From contig SXHM01000005.1 in NCBI GenBank assembly GCA_005773695.1, positions 1-11,521 of the forward strand: a stretch of 11,521 nt of DNA. The letters are read 5' to 3'. This DNA comes from Bacteroidota bacterium. GTDB lineage: Bacteria > Bacteroidota > Bacteroidia > SXHM01. The position numbers and the translations under genes were made by a program. Positions within the stretch are counted from its first letter, which is position 1. The number at the start of each line of letters is the position of its first letter. This document shows positions 1-7,363 of the stretch, piece by piece. The notes under the pieces were generated by a model. That model saw only the letters and a list, made by a program, of their open reading frames with translations. It searched no databases and was not told the DNA's origin.

Positions 1-103
1 GGCAACTTTTAATATTAATAAGATGTTTTCATCAATTCGTCTAAAGCAGGTAACTAAATAGATAATCAGCAGTAAAACATCTTTGATAAAATTGAATCAT
101 AAC

Positions 104-1027
104 ATGAAGTTTCTCCACGCCATAGTTTTTTTATTGCTCAGTTTCCCTGTTTTTTCGCAAACATCCGAAACCTATAAAGGCAAGAAAGTAAACGAAAAAG
201 ATGCCAACGGACAAAAACAAGGGCATTGGGTAATTATAAATACAGCCGCAAAATTTCCCGGTTTTGCTGAAGGAGAACTCACCGAAGAAGGCGACTACTT
301 AGACAACAAAAAAATAGGCATCTGGACAAAATACTATCCTGGTGGAACAAAAAAACATGAACTCACCTTTACCAATAATCTGCCCAACGGCTATGCCAAG
401 TTCTATTATAAAGATGGCCTGTTGCAGGAAGAAGGCATGTGGAAAGACAACAAATGGGTAGGTGAGTACCGATACTACCATGAGAACGGAAACCTTTTCT
501 ATAACTGGGTTTACAATGCCTCAGGAAAACGCGAAGGCACACAGCAATATTTTCACGAGAATGGGAACCTGATGATTGAAGGCACCTGGAAAGAAGGCTC
601 AGAAAGTGGTTTACTGAAAGAGTATTATGAAAATGGCTCAGTGAAAGCAGAGAAAACTTTTGCAACGGGTAAAATTGAAGCTGCTACGGTTAAGAATTAT
701 GAACTCAGTAAACAGTTTGACGATGCCGCACCAAAAGCAAAGAAACTTGCCGAAAGTATTAAGCAGCAACATCAGGTAAAAACTACAGCCTCCATTGCAT
801 CAAACATTGCAAACGTAAAAGAAGAAAAAGCAGCCAACGTAGGCATGATCGGTGACGGACAAAAAACTACGTACAACAAATTCGGTAAGCCATTGTTGTC
901 AGGTAGTTTTAAAAACAGTATGCTTATTGAGGGTAAAGAAAACGTGTATGCCGATGACGGTACTTACCTTAAAACCTATATTGTTAAAGAGGGTAAACGG
1001 GTAAGTGAAGAGGTAAATAAGCCGTAA
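104..1027 (+). CDS. Secreted MORN/YwqK-type repeat protein
   Basis: This 307-residue protein begins with a signal peptide (MKFLHAIVFLLLSFPVFS, then Q19). I chose ATG at 104 over the in-frame TTG at 83 because it places the basic-then-hydrophobic signal at the N-terminus. Residues ~35-186 hold about five imperfect repeats of the form 'G-x-W/Y-x-x-Y-Y-x-(D/E)-N-G-x-L/K', for example YYHENGNLFYNW and YFHENGNLMIEGTW; a further degenerate unit lies near 250-300. This is the MORN_2 / 'YwqK antitoxin' repeat pattern, a beta-hairpin repeat common in secreted Bacteroidota proteins of unknown role. Residues ~190-235 are Lys/Ala-rich and probably helical. No enzyme motif is visible. A strong terminator follows the gene. 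A one-mismatch -7 box (CATCTTTG, 78-85) lies suitably upstream but has no TTG partner. The domain call is secure and the function is not known; there is no toxin partner beside it. Confidence 0.85.
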   Translation: MKFLHAIVFLLLSFPVFSQTSETYKGKKVNEKDANGQKQGHWVIINTAAKFPGFAEGELTEEGDYLDNKKIGIWTKYYPGGTKKHELTFTNNLPNGYAKFYYKDGLLQEEGMWKDNKWVGEYRYYHENGNLFYNWVYNASGKREGTQQYFHENGNLMIEGTWKEGSESGLLKEYYENGSVKAEKTFATGKIEAATVKNYELSKQFDDAAPKAKKLAESIKQQHQVKTTASIASNIANVKEEKAANVGMIGDGQKTTYNKFGKPLLSGSFKNSMLIEGKENVYADDGTYLKTYIVKEGKRVSEEVNKP

Positions 1028-1057
1028 GATAATTGTCTGAAAAAATCCTTTCCTTTG

Positions 1058-1084
1058 AAGTCCTCAAAAAAAGAGGACTTTTTT
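1058..1084 (+). terminator. Rho-independent terminator
   Basis: A perfect 8-bp stem (AAGTCCTC, 1058-1065, with GAGGACTT, 1073-1080) encloses a loop of seven A. The T-run continues to 1084. This is a textbook intrinsic terminator for the repeat-protein gene ending at 1027. The flanking A and T tracts could also let it work on the opposite strand. It ends only six bases before the chosen cysS start codon, so it also forms the 5' flank of cysS. Confidence 0.85.
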
Positions 1085-1090
1085 ATTGTT

Positions 1091-2560
1091 ATGACCACTC
1101 AGAAACTTTTAATTTACAACACCCTCACCCGCCAGAAAGAAGATTTCAAACCCATCAATCCACCATTTGTTGGCTTGTATGTATGCGGCCCTACGGTTTA
1201 CAGCGATGTGCATCTGGGCAATGCCCGCACCTTCGTTTCCTTTGATATGATTTACCGTTACCTGGTGCATCTTGGTTACAAAGTGCGCTATGTGCGCAAC
1301 ATTACCGATGCCGGGCATTTAGAGGGAGATCGCGATGAAGGTGACGATAAATTTGCCAAAAAAGCAAAGCTCGAACAATTGGAACCGATGGAAATCGTTC
1401 AGAAATACACCAACGGTTTTCATGATGTAATGCGCGAGATGAACACACTTCCGCCAAGCATTGAACCTACCGCTACCGGCCACATCTGCGAGCAGATCGA
1501 AATGGTGAAAAAAATTCTTGCAAAAGGGTATGCTTATGAAAAAAGCGGCACTGTTTATTTTAATGTTGAAAAATATAACAAGGAGTTTCCTTATGGTCAG
1601 TTAACCAACCGTAAACTCGAAGAATTGCTGGAAGGCACACGCGAGCTGAGCGGACAAGACGAGAAAAAAGGTCGTCTTGATTTTGCCTTGTGGATAAAAG
1701 CAAAACCCGAAACATTGATGCAATGGCCATCACCCTGGGGCTGGGGATTTCCAGGTTGGCATATTGAGTGTTCTGCTATGAGCAGCAAATATTTGGGTGA
1801 TACGTTCGACATTCACGGAGGCGGAATGGATTTGCAGGCAACGCACCACACCAACGAAATTGCACAATCGCAGGCATGCAATCATACTGCACCGGTTAAT
1901 TATTGGATGCATACCAATATGCTTACCGTAAACGGTGTGCGCATGTCAAAAACAGCAGGCAACGGTTTTCTTCCGGGTGAGTTATTTACCGGAAATCATC
2001 CCTTGCTCGATAAAGGATATGCACCAATGGCAGTACGCTTTTTTATGATGCAAACGCATTATGGAAGCACACTCGATTTTTCTAACGAAGCCTTGCAGGC
2101 ATCAGAAAAAGGTTACGCCAAACTGATGAATGCAATGAAAACACTGGATACACTTAAAGGTTCTGCAACATCAAATTCCAACATCGCAGCACTCCGTCAA
2201 AGTTGTTACGATGCTATGAACGATGATTTCAATGCACCTATTGTAGTTGCCAATTTGTTTGAAGGCGTGCGCATCATCAATTCGGTAAACGATGGTAAAG
2301 AAACCATCATAGCCGATGACCTTGCCTTGCTCAAAACCACCATGCACGATTTTGTATATGATGTATTGGGTTTAAAATCCGAAAACTCTAACACCACCAA
2401 TGACAAAGCATTGCAGAGTGTTATGGAAATGATACTTACCATCCGCAAAGATGCAAAACAAAATAAAGACTTCGCCACTTCCGATAAAATCCGGAAAGAA
2501 CTCGAAGCAATCGGTATACAGATAAAAGATTCAAAAGAAAAAACAGAATGGAGTTTTTAA
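1091..2560 (+). CDS. cysS: Cysteinyl-tRNA synthetase
   Basis: This class I aminoacyl-tRNA synthetase charges tRNA-Cys with cysteine using ATP in the cytoplasm. From ATG 1091 it has 489 residues, slightly longer than the E. coli enzyme (461). CGPTVY is at 32-37 and the HIGH-type motif HLGN at 41-44. The zinc ligands, by family comparison, are C32, C227 (in WHIEC), H252 and E256 (in HHTNE); their C-terminal spacing matches E. coli. The KMSKS loop reads RMSKT (284-288), a conservative variant. The C-terminal helical anticodon-binding region ends in EWSF. The reading frame extends upstream to a TTG at 1055, but that would lie inside the terminator stem region and add an atypical leader, so ATG 1091 is preferred. 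No clear promoter sits between the terminator and the ATG. The gene overlaps the next one by 13 bases, suggesting co-transcription. Confidence 0.97.
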   Translation: MTTQKLLIYNTLTRQKEDFKPINPPFVGLYVCGPTVYSDVHLGNARTFVSFDMIYRYLVHLGYKVRYVRNITDAGHLEGDRDEGDDKFAKKAKLEQLEPMEIVQKYTNGFHDVMREMNTLPPSIEPTATGHICEQIEMVKKILAKGYAYEKSGTVYFNVEKYNKEFPYGQLTNRKLEELLEGTRELSGQDEKKGRLDFALWIKAKPETLMQWPSPWGWGFPGWHIECSAMSSKYLGDTFDIHGGGMDLQATHHTNEIAQSQACNHTAPVNYWMHTNMLTVNGVRMSKTAGNGFLPGELFTGNHPLLDKGYAPMAVRFFMMQTHYGSTLDFSNEALQASEKGYAKLMNAMKTLDTLKGSATSNSNIAALRQSCYDAMNDDFNAPIVVANLFEGVRIINSVNDGKETIIADDLALLKTTMHDFVYDVLGLKSENSNTTNDKALQSVMEMILTIRKDAKQNKDFATSDKIRKELEAIGIQIKDSKEKTEWSF

Positions 2561-3576
2561 GAAAGTTGGCACTTTGTCACTTCGGGCACAATCGGGAAGC
2601 ATTATTAATCTTTGCTCTTGTTTTATTTTTTACAGGCTGCCAAAACGACCCCGACAAACCCAAAATTGACATCCCACTTCCTCCTGCCAAAGTAGTTCCC
2701 ACTCCCGACTTCAATCAGGACTCAGCTTTCCAATTTGTAAAAAAGCAGGTTGATTTCGGTCCCCGCGTTCCCAACTCTGTTGCTCATGCAAAATGTGCAG
2801 ACTACCTTATTGCAAAATTCAAAGAATACAAAGCAGATCTAATCGTTCAGCAGGCCGAAGCCAAAGCATTTGACGGAAAAGTGCTGAAGATGAAAAACAT
2901 CATCGCACAATGGCAGCCCGAAAAACAAAACCGCATCATGCTCTGTGCCCATTGGGATACCCGTCCCTTTGCTGACCAGGACAAAACCGATATCAACAAA
3001 CCCATTGATGGTGCCAACGATGGCGGCAGTGGAGTAGGAGTGTTGCTCGAAATAGGTAGGCAGTTGGCCGTTCTCCAGCCAAATATTGGTGTGGACATTA
3101 TTCTCTTTGATGCTGAAGACTATGGTCAGCCCGATGGCGGAATGCAGCAGCAACAACAAAATTCCTATTGCCTCGGCTCACAATACTGGGCTACCAACAA
3201 ACATAAACAGGATTATGCACCCCGCTTCGCAATCCTTTTAGACATGGTAGGCGCTGAAAACGCAACTTTCACTATGGAAGGCGTTTCCATGCAATATGCC
3301 TCACATGTGGTTAAAAAAGTATGGGACACTGCTCTGCGCCTTGGCTACTCATCCTACTTTGTTTATGAGCAAACCAACCCCATTACAGACGACCATTATT
3401 ACATCAATACTCTGGCCGAGATCCCTGCAATTGACATCATCCACTACGACCCCGCTACTAAATACCACTTTGCTCCTGTGTGGCATACCCACAACGACAA
3501 CATCCAAAACATTGACCCCAAAACCCTGAAAGCAGTGGGGCAAACCTTGTTGGAGGTGGTGTATTCTTCGCATTAA
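2548..3576 (+). CDS. Glutaminyl-peptide cyclotransferase-like M28-family lipoprotein
   Basis: This is a 342-residue exported zinc enzyme. Residues 1-31 form a lipoprotein signal with lipobox FTGC (Cys31), so it is probably anchored in an envelope membrane. The core matches animal-type glutaminyl cyclases, which turn an N-terminal Gln into pyroglutamate, as well as M28 aminopeptidases: H135-W-D137, ND158GGSG, FDAE190D191, LGSQYW, LLD232MVGA, DDH283 and WH313THNDN-IQNID. By comparison with human QC, the zinc ligands would be D158, D191 and H313 and the catalytic acid E190. The LGSxxW, D-M/L-I/V-GA and WHTxxDN signatures favour cyclase over peptidase. An uninterrupted Q200-Q204 run sits in the variable loop after the catalytic acids. 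The start codon lies inside the end of cysS (13-base overlap), implying translational coupling. An aminopeptidase activity cannot be excluded from sequence alone. Confidence 0.85.
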   Translation: MEFLRKLALCHFGHNREALLIFALVLFFTGCQNDPDKPKIDIPLPPAKVVPTPDFNQDSAFQFVKKQVDFGPRVPNSVAHAKCADYLIAKFKEYKADLIVQQAEAKAFDGKVLKMKNIIAQWQPEKQNRIMLCAHWDTRPFADQDKTDINKPIDGANDGGSGVGVLLEIGRQLAVLQPNIGVDIILFDAEDYGQPDGGMQQQQQNSYCLGSQYWATNKHKQDYAPRFAILLDMVGAENATFTMEGVSMQYASHVVKKVWDTALRLGYSSYFVYEQTNPITDDHYYINTLAEIPAIDIIHYDPATKYHFAPVWHTHNDNIQNIDPKTLKAVGQTLLEVVYSSH

Positions 3577-3582
3577 AGATTC

Positions 3583-3651
3583 TTTGCTGTATGGTCTTGC
3601 AGAGTAAGGGATTTCCTTACATTTGCGCTCCTTTTCAAAATCTACAGCAAA
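3583..3651. repeat. Nested inverted repeats around a promoter
   Basis: The outer perfect 9-bp arms are TTTGCTGTA (3583-3591) and TACAGCAAA (3643-3651). Inside them is a 6-bp hairpin, GTAAGG (3604-3609) with CCTTAC (3615-3620) and a 5-base loop. The inner right arm overlaps the -7 box of the promoter for the next gene. No T-run follows either dyad, so a terminator is unlikely; an operator or an mRNA leader structure is possible. Confidence 0.55.
3597..3625 (+). promoter_or_regulatory. Bacteroidota-type promoter of the surface-protein gene
   Basis: TTG (3597-3599), an 18-base spacer and TACATTTG (3618-3625) match the Bacteroidota housekeeping consensus TTG-N(17-23)-TAnnTTTG exactly. The ATG lies 33 bases past the -7 box. 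The box falls between the preceding stop codon and the start of the type IX-secreted protein, with no other gene nearby. Confidence 0.7.
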
Positions 3652-3657
3652 TTAATT

Positions 3658-6051
3658 ATGAATAAAGTTCTCACCTCCCTGCTTGCAATTTTTCTGGCAG
3701 GTATCACCGTTTCAAATGCCCAAAACCTTATTACCATTGACGGTCCTGAATACCAGAAACTCAAAATCGAAGGCAAAATCCCCATGATTCCAATGGACCA
3801 GTTTGCCAAATACGTTCCCGAAAAAATATTGAATGCCGAAGACTTTGCTCCTCGAGTTACTGCAGGCGGAACTCCCAATGTAAACTGTGGTTGCATACAA
3901 ACCCTTGATGGAAGCTACACCCTTGCCATGGGCCCTAATGATGACGGGTCAACAGGTTTAATTGCCCTTCCTTTCAACTTCTGTTTCTATGGAACAAACC
4001 AAACCAATATGTATATTAACAACAATGGAAATATATCTTTTGGAGCTTCTTACGGCACCTATTCAGCAAGCGGTTTCCCTGATCCCGGTTTTGTGATGGT
4101 TGCCCCTTTCTGGGCCGATGTAGATACACGCGGAGCAGGCCAGGTTTGGTACAAAGTAACTTCAACCTATGCCATTATCCGTTGGAATGATGTAGGTTAC
4201 TTCAATTCACAAACCGATAAAATCAACGACTTTCAGCTAATCATTACCGATGGAAGCGATCCAATAATTCCGGGAGGAAACAATATTGCTTTTTGCTATG
4301 GCGATATGCAATGGACTACCGGTTCGGCTTCACAAGGTGTTGGTGGCTTTGGTGGAGTTCCTGCAACAGTGGGAGCTAATTATGGAGTAGGAGGTGCGTT
4401 TGCACAGTTCGGACGTTTTGACCATGCAGGTAATGATTACGATGGGCCTTTTAATAATGCTGACGGTGTTAGCTGGTTAGATAACCAAAGCTTTGTATTC
4501 AACGGTTGCGTTAATAATTCAAATCTTTCACCCATTGCCGATAATGCACTTGCTATTTGCGATACCATCCAGATTTGCGTGGGTGATACATTCCCTTTTT
4601 CAGTAAACTTCCTGTCTCCCGAGCAATCCCAAACTACGATTACAAGCATTGATACTTCAGGCATCTCAGGCTTTCAACTTATCAGCAATACTGATGGAAA
4701 TGTATCTTCTGTTTCAGCTGTTTTTTATGCAACAGAGGCTAATGCCGGGTTTAACACGTTTACGCTCAATGCAACTGATAATGGTACTCCGGCTCAAACC
4801 AATGTATTTACAGTAAACATCTTTGTAAGCGAAATTGTAGACCCTGAAGTGCTGGGTGAATTTGCTTACTGTGCTCCGGGTTCTGTGGATATTGAACTTG
4901 ATTCGGCATTTGCGTATGAAACCTATGATTGGTCAACAGGTGACAATAACCCTGACTCGGTACTTGAAAATATTACTGAAGGAAGTTATTCCGTAACCTG
5001 TTATAATGAATACGGATGCACCCGCACACTTGATTTTCAGGTGGTGGAATTGGGCAATCTTCAGCTTGATACAGCTGTTGTAAATGTTTCATGTTTTGGT
5101 GCCGGAAACGGAACGGCAAGTGTACAGTCAAGTGTTCCAACACCATTAAATTATGTATGGACAAATGCAGCAGGCGATACAATTCAAAGTGGATTGTACC
5201 TGAATGGAGCAGACCAACTAACAGGTCTTGAGCCAGGCACTTATTATTTCACATCATGGGATACGTTAACTCCCAATTGCTTCACCTATCTTGATTCTGT
5301 TGTTATTACTGAACCTACACCTTATGTTACTTCCAACACAACTACTCCCGAAACATGCGAAGATGCAAACGGTGCAGCCGTTGTTACTAATGTAACCGGT
5401 AACACACCTCCTTATAGTTATTCTTGGTCGCCTGCTGGCGGTACCGATGCTCTGGCCGACAGCCTTGCAACAGGTCTCTATACCGTTACAATTACAGACG
5501 ACAATGGCTGCGTGGAAGTAGATACTGTTATTGTTCCCGGAATAGCTTCACCAACTGCCGATTTCACTAACAACCCTTTTGCAGCATTACTTGATGTTCC
5601 CGTAACCTTTACCGACAGTTCACTTGCTAATGGCGATACCATCGTTTCATGGTACTGGGATTTTGCTGACGGCACCATCGATTCAGTTCAAAACCCTGTT
5701 CATGCCTTTGCCGATACCGGAACCTATCCTGTAATGTTGGTAGTAACCAACACCGAAGGTTGTACCGATACCATCATCATCGAAATGATAGTGATTACCG
5801 AAATCGTAGTTCCTAACGTGTTCACACCAAACGGTGACGGCTTTAATGAAACATTTGTTATTCAGTATTTACCGCAGCTTTATCCTAACAGCAAGTTGTA
5901 TATCTACAATCGTTGGGGCAAGCGTATTTACAAAAGCGATAACTACCAGAATGATTGGGATGGAGAAAAATACAGCGAAGGAACCTATTTCTATGTTGTG
6001 GAAGTTTCTGACGGAACCAAGCAAAAAGGTACCGTTACCATTATGAAGTAA
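3658..6051 (+). CDS. Type IX-secreted NIDO/SprB/PKD surface protein
   Basis: This 797-residue protein is exported. A Sec signal (MNKVLTSLLAIFLAGITVSNA) is followed by Gln22. Residues ~104-245 resemble a NIDO extracellular domain, with LPFNFCFYG, NNNGNISFG, VAPFWADVD, a conserved aromatic IIRWNDV strand and FCYGDMQW. A cadherin- or Ig-like stretch spans ~285-390. SprB-type repeats begin near C479 (SCFGAGNGTASV) and C567 (CEDANGAAVV...YSWSPAGG). A PKD domain spans ~632-708 (WYWDFADGT, HAFADTGTYPV). The last ~80 residues, from P719 (PNVFTPNGDGFNE ... YNRWG ... GTYFYVVE), form the type B sorting domain known as 'gliding motility-associated C-terminal domain', used by the type IX secretion system. 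It is probably an adhesin or matrix protein at the cell surface or released. It has its own promoter upstream. The exact ligand is unknown. Confidence 0.93.
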   Translation: MNKVLTSLLAIFLAGITVSNAQNLITIDGPEYQKLKIEGKIPMIPMDQFAKYVPEKILNAEDFAPRVTAGGTPNVNCGCIQTLDGSYTLAMGPNDDGSTGLIALPFNFCFYGTNQTNMYINNNGNISFGASYGTYSASGFPDPGFVMVAPFWADVDTRGAGQVWYKVTSTYAIIRWNDVGYFNSQTDKINDFQLIITDGSDPIIPGGNNIAFCYGDMQWTTGSASQGVGGFGGVPATVGANYGVGGAFAQFGRFDHAGNDYDGPFNNADGVSWLDNQSFVFNGCVNNSNLSPIADNALAICDTIQICVGDTFPFSVNFLSPEQSQTTITSIDTSGISGFQLISNTDGNVSSVSAVFYATEANAGFNTFTLNATDNGTPAQTNVFTVNIFVSEIVDPEVLGEFAYCAPGSVDIELDSAFAYETYDWSTGDNNPDSVLENITEGSYSVTCYNEYGCTRTLDFQVVELGNLQLDTAVVNVSCFGAGNGTASVQSSVPTPLNYVWTNAAGDTIQSGLYLNGADQLTGLEPGTYYFTSWDTLTPNCFTYLDSVVITEPTPYVTSNTTTPETCEDANGAAVVTNVTGNTPPYSYSWSPAGGTDALADSLATGLYTVTITDDNGCVEVDTVIVPGIASPTADFTNNPFAALLDVPVTFTDSSLANGDTIVSWYWDFADGTIDSVQNPVHAFADTGTYPVMLVVTNTEGCTDTIIIEMIVITEIVVPNVFTPNGDGFNETFVIQYLPQLYPNSKLYIYNRWGKRIYKSDNYQNDWDGEKYSEGTYFYVVEVSDGTKQKGTVTIMK

Positions 6052-6090
6052 ACAACCTGGCTATGTGGCTTGTTGGATGAGAACTTTTCT

Positions 6091-7044
6091 ATGAAAGTAA
6101 CCGAACATTTCCGCAGAGCAAAGTCAACACTTTTCTCTATTGAGATTCTTCCGCCACTAAAAGGCGCAAGCATTCAATCCATCTTTGATGGCATTGACCC
6201 ACTCGTGGAGTTCAATCCTTCGTTTATTGATGTAACGTATCACCGCGAAGAATATATCCAACGCAAAAACCGCAAAGGAGAACTCAAAAGAGTAAAAATC
6301 CGCAAGCGTCCGGGTACAGTTGGCATTAGCGCAGCCATTCAGGCACGTTATAAAATCGATACTGTTCCCCACATGATTTGCGGAGGTTTCAGTTTGGAAG
6401 AAACAGAGAACGCTTTGTTGGATTTACATTTCCTTGGCATCAACAACGTACTTGCCCTTCAAGGCGATATGATTAAAGCAGACGGCAAATTTATTCCGCA
6501 TCCCGATGGTCACACGTATGCAAACGAACTCGTTGAGCAGATAGTGGATATGAACAAAGGCAATTACCTCGACAGCGAATTGCAGAATGTTGACAAAACC
6601 GATTATTGCATCGGTGTTGCCGGCTATCCTGAAAAACATTTCGAATGCGATGATTTAGATACCGACTTGCAAAACCTCAAGCGTAAAGTAGATGCAGGTG
6701 CCGAGTACATCGTTACCCAAATGTTTTACGACAATCAGAAGTTTTTCAACTTCGCAGTGCGTTGCCGCAAAGCAGGAATTAATGTTCCCATAATTCCCGG
6801 ACTAAAACCCATTGCTACTAAAAAGCAATTAGATGTATTGCCTCGCATATTTTATGTGGATATTCCTGAAGACTTACGCAAAGCAGTTTTGGATTGCAAG
6901 GACGATGCGGCCGTAAAACAGGTAGGAGTAGAGTGGGCAATTCAACAAAGCAAAGAGTTAATTGATTTTGGTGCGTTGTGTCTGCACTTTTATACCATGG
7001 GTCGCTCTGAACAAACCCGTGCTATTGCAAAAGCAATTTTTTAA
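6091..7044 (+). CDS. metF: Methylenetetrahydrofolate reductase
   Basis: This flavoenzyme reduces 5,10-methylenetetrahydrofolate to 5-methyltetrahydrofolate, the methyl donor for methionine synthesis. Its 317 residues form a TIM barrel: SIEILPP near the N-terminus (the Glu matching the catalytic E28 of E. coli MetF), VTYH, HMICGG, LALQGD (the Asp matching D120, contacting flavin and folate), GVAGYPEKH, TQMFYD and IIPGLKPI. It is slightly longer than E. coli MetF (296), partly from a charged insertion after VTYH (RKNRKGELKRVKIRKR). I chose ATG 6091 rather than the upstream in-frame TTG at 6070 because homology begins at MKVTEHF. Only 39 bases separate it from the previous stop, with neither terminator nor recognisable promoter, so read-through from the surface-protein gene is possible though functionally unrelated. 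Confidence 0.95.
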   Translation: MKVTEHFRRAKSTLFSIEILPPLKGASIQSIFDGIDPLVEFNPSFIDVTYHREEYIQRKNRKGELKRVKIRKRPGTVGISAAIQARYKIDTVPHMICGGFSLEETENALLDLHFLGINNVLALQGDMIKADGKFIPHPDGHTYANELVEQIVDMNKGNYLDSELQNVDKTDYCIGVAGYPEKHFECDDLDTDLQNLKRKVDAGAEYIVTQMFYDNQKFFNFAVRCRKAGINVPIIPGLKPIATKKQLDVLPRIFYVDIPEDLRKAVLDCKDDAAVKQVGVEWAIQQSKELIDFGALCLHFYTMGRSEQTRAIAKAIF

Positions 7045-7060
7045 TTAGGCTGACTTTTAT

Positions 7061-7082
7061 CTGTCACCCTGAGCGTAGTCGA
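7061..7082 (+). repeat. Fragment of a dispersed Bacteroidota intergenic repeat
   Basis: TCACCCTGAGCGTAGTCGA resembles the left part of a short GC-rich repeat I recall as frequent between genes in Bacteroidota (TCACCCTGAGCG.AGTCGA followed by AGGGTG). Here the expected right half is absent and the sequence turns AT-rich, so it looks truncated. The identification rests on recall, not a search. Confidence 0.5.
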
Positions 7083-7112
7083 TACGTTCATATTAAGTAA
7101 TTGATTTACAAT

Positions 7113-7132
7113 TAATTATTTGTTAATAATTA
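7113..7132. repeat. AT-only hairpin downstream of metF
   Basis: TAATTATT (7113-7120) and AATAATTA (7125-7132) form a perfect 8-bp stem with a TGTT loop. There is no G/C in the stem and no following T-run, so it is a poor intrinsic terminator. It may simply reflect base composition. Confidence 0.35.
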
Positions 7133-7260
7133 TCTTGGTTGAAACCAGGTTAAATCACTATTAATTATTAAAATTATTAATTTGGCACAATACTAACCTT
7201 TTCATTTTAAATAGAATTCAAGTTCCATTAAGATTTTAATAAATCAAACATCCCATAAGT

Positions 7261-7297
7261 CTGTCATTCCGAACCCCGCTTTTCGCAGGTAAGGAAT
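7261..7297 (+). repeat. Second dispersed-repeat fragment
   Basis: TGTCATTCCGAA at the left and AAGGAATCT at the right match the two ends of another short intergenic repeat I recall from Bacteroidota (TCATTCCGAA ... GAGGAATCT). The ends contain the inverted pair ATTCC (7266-7270) and GGAAT (7293-7297), about 22 bases apart. It ends at the ATG at 7301, which is one reason not to use that codon as the recombinase start. Confidence 0.5.
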
Positions 7298-7347
7298 CTT
7301 ATGAAAGGAAACAGAAACCCGCTACTATTAAAAATAAAAAAAAGTTT

Positions 7348-7355
7348 TATTTTTG
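7348..7355 (+). promoter_or_regulatory. Candidate -7 box of the recombinase gene
   Basis: TATTTTTG fits TAnnTTTG perfectly, but no TTG lies 17-23 bases upstream. It is only nine bases before ATG 7364, so a transcript from it would be nearly leaderless. In such AT-rich DNA a chance match is plausible. Confidence 0.3.
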
Positions 7356-7363
7356 AAACACCA

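Larger units (their letters stand above)
7045..7363. other. AT-rich spacer at the backbone/accessory junction
   Basis: This 319-base stretch has no supported gene. It contains a dispersed-repeat fragment near its left end (7061-7082), an AT-only hairpin (7113-7132), a small TGGTT/AACCA dyad (7136-7147), a direct tandem AATTATTAA-AATTATTAA near 7160-7185, a second dispersed-repeat fragment (7261-7297), and a lone -7-like box (7348-7355). No G/C-rich terminator for metF is visible. Confidence 0.7.

Noticed and set aside
104..1027. Toxin-antitoxin system suggested by the 'YwqK antitoxin' family name
   Set aside because: There is no partner gene, the protein is secreted, and the repeat family name does not establish the activity.
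1055..1090. TTG start of cysS inside the terminator
   Set aside because: The extra residues are encoded by the hairpin and T-run, and family homology begins after ATG 1091.
3142..3162. Poly-Gln run in the cyclase-like lipoprotein as a sign of a disrupted gene
   Set aside because: It lies in the variable loop after the catalytic acids, the frame is intact, and all expected metal-binding residues follow.
7301..7363. Upstream ATG start of the recombinase
   Set aside because: The codon lies at the end of a dispersed repeat and the added 21 residues look like translated AT-rich spacer; a -7 box lies downstream of it.
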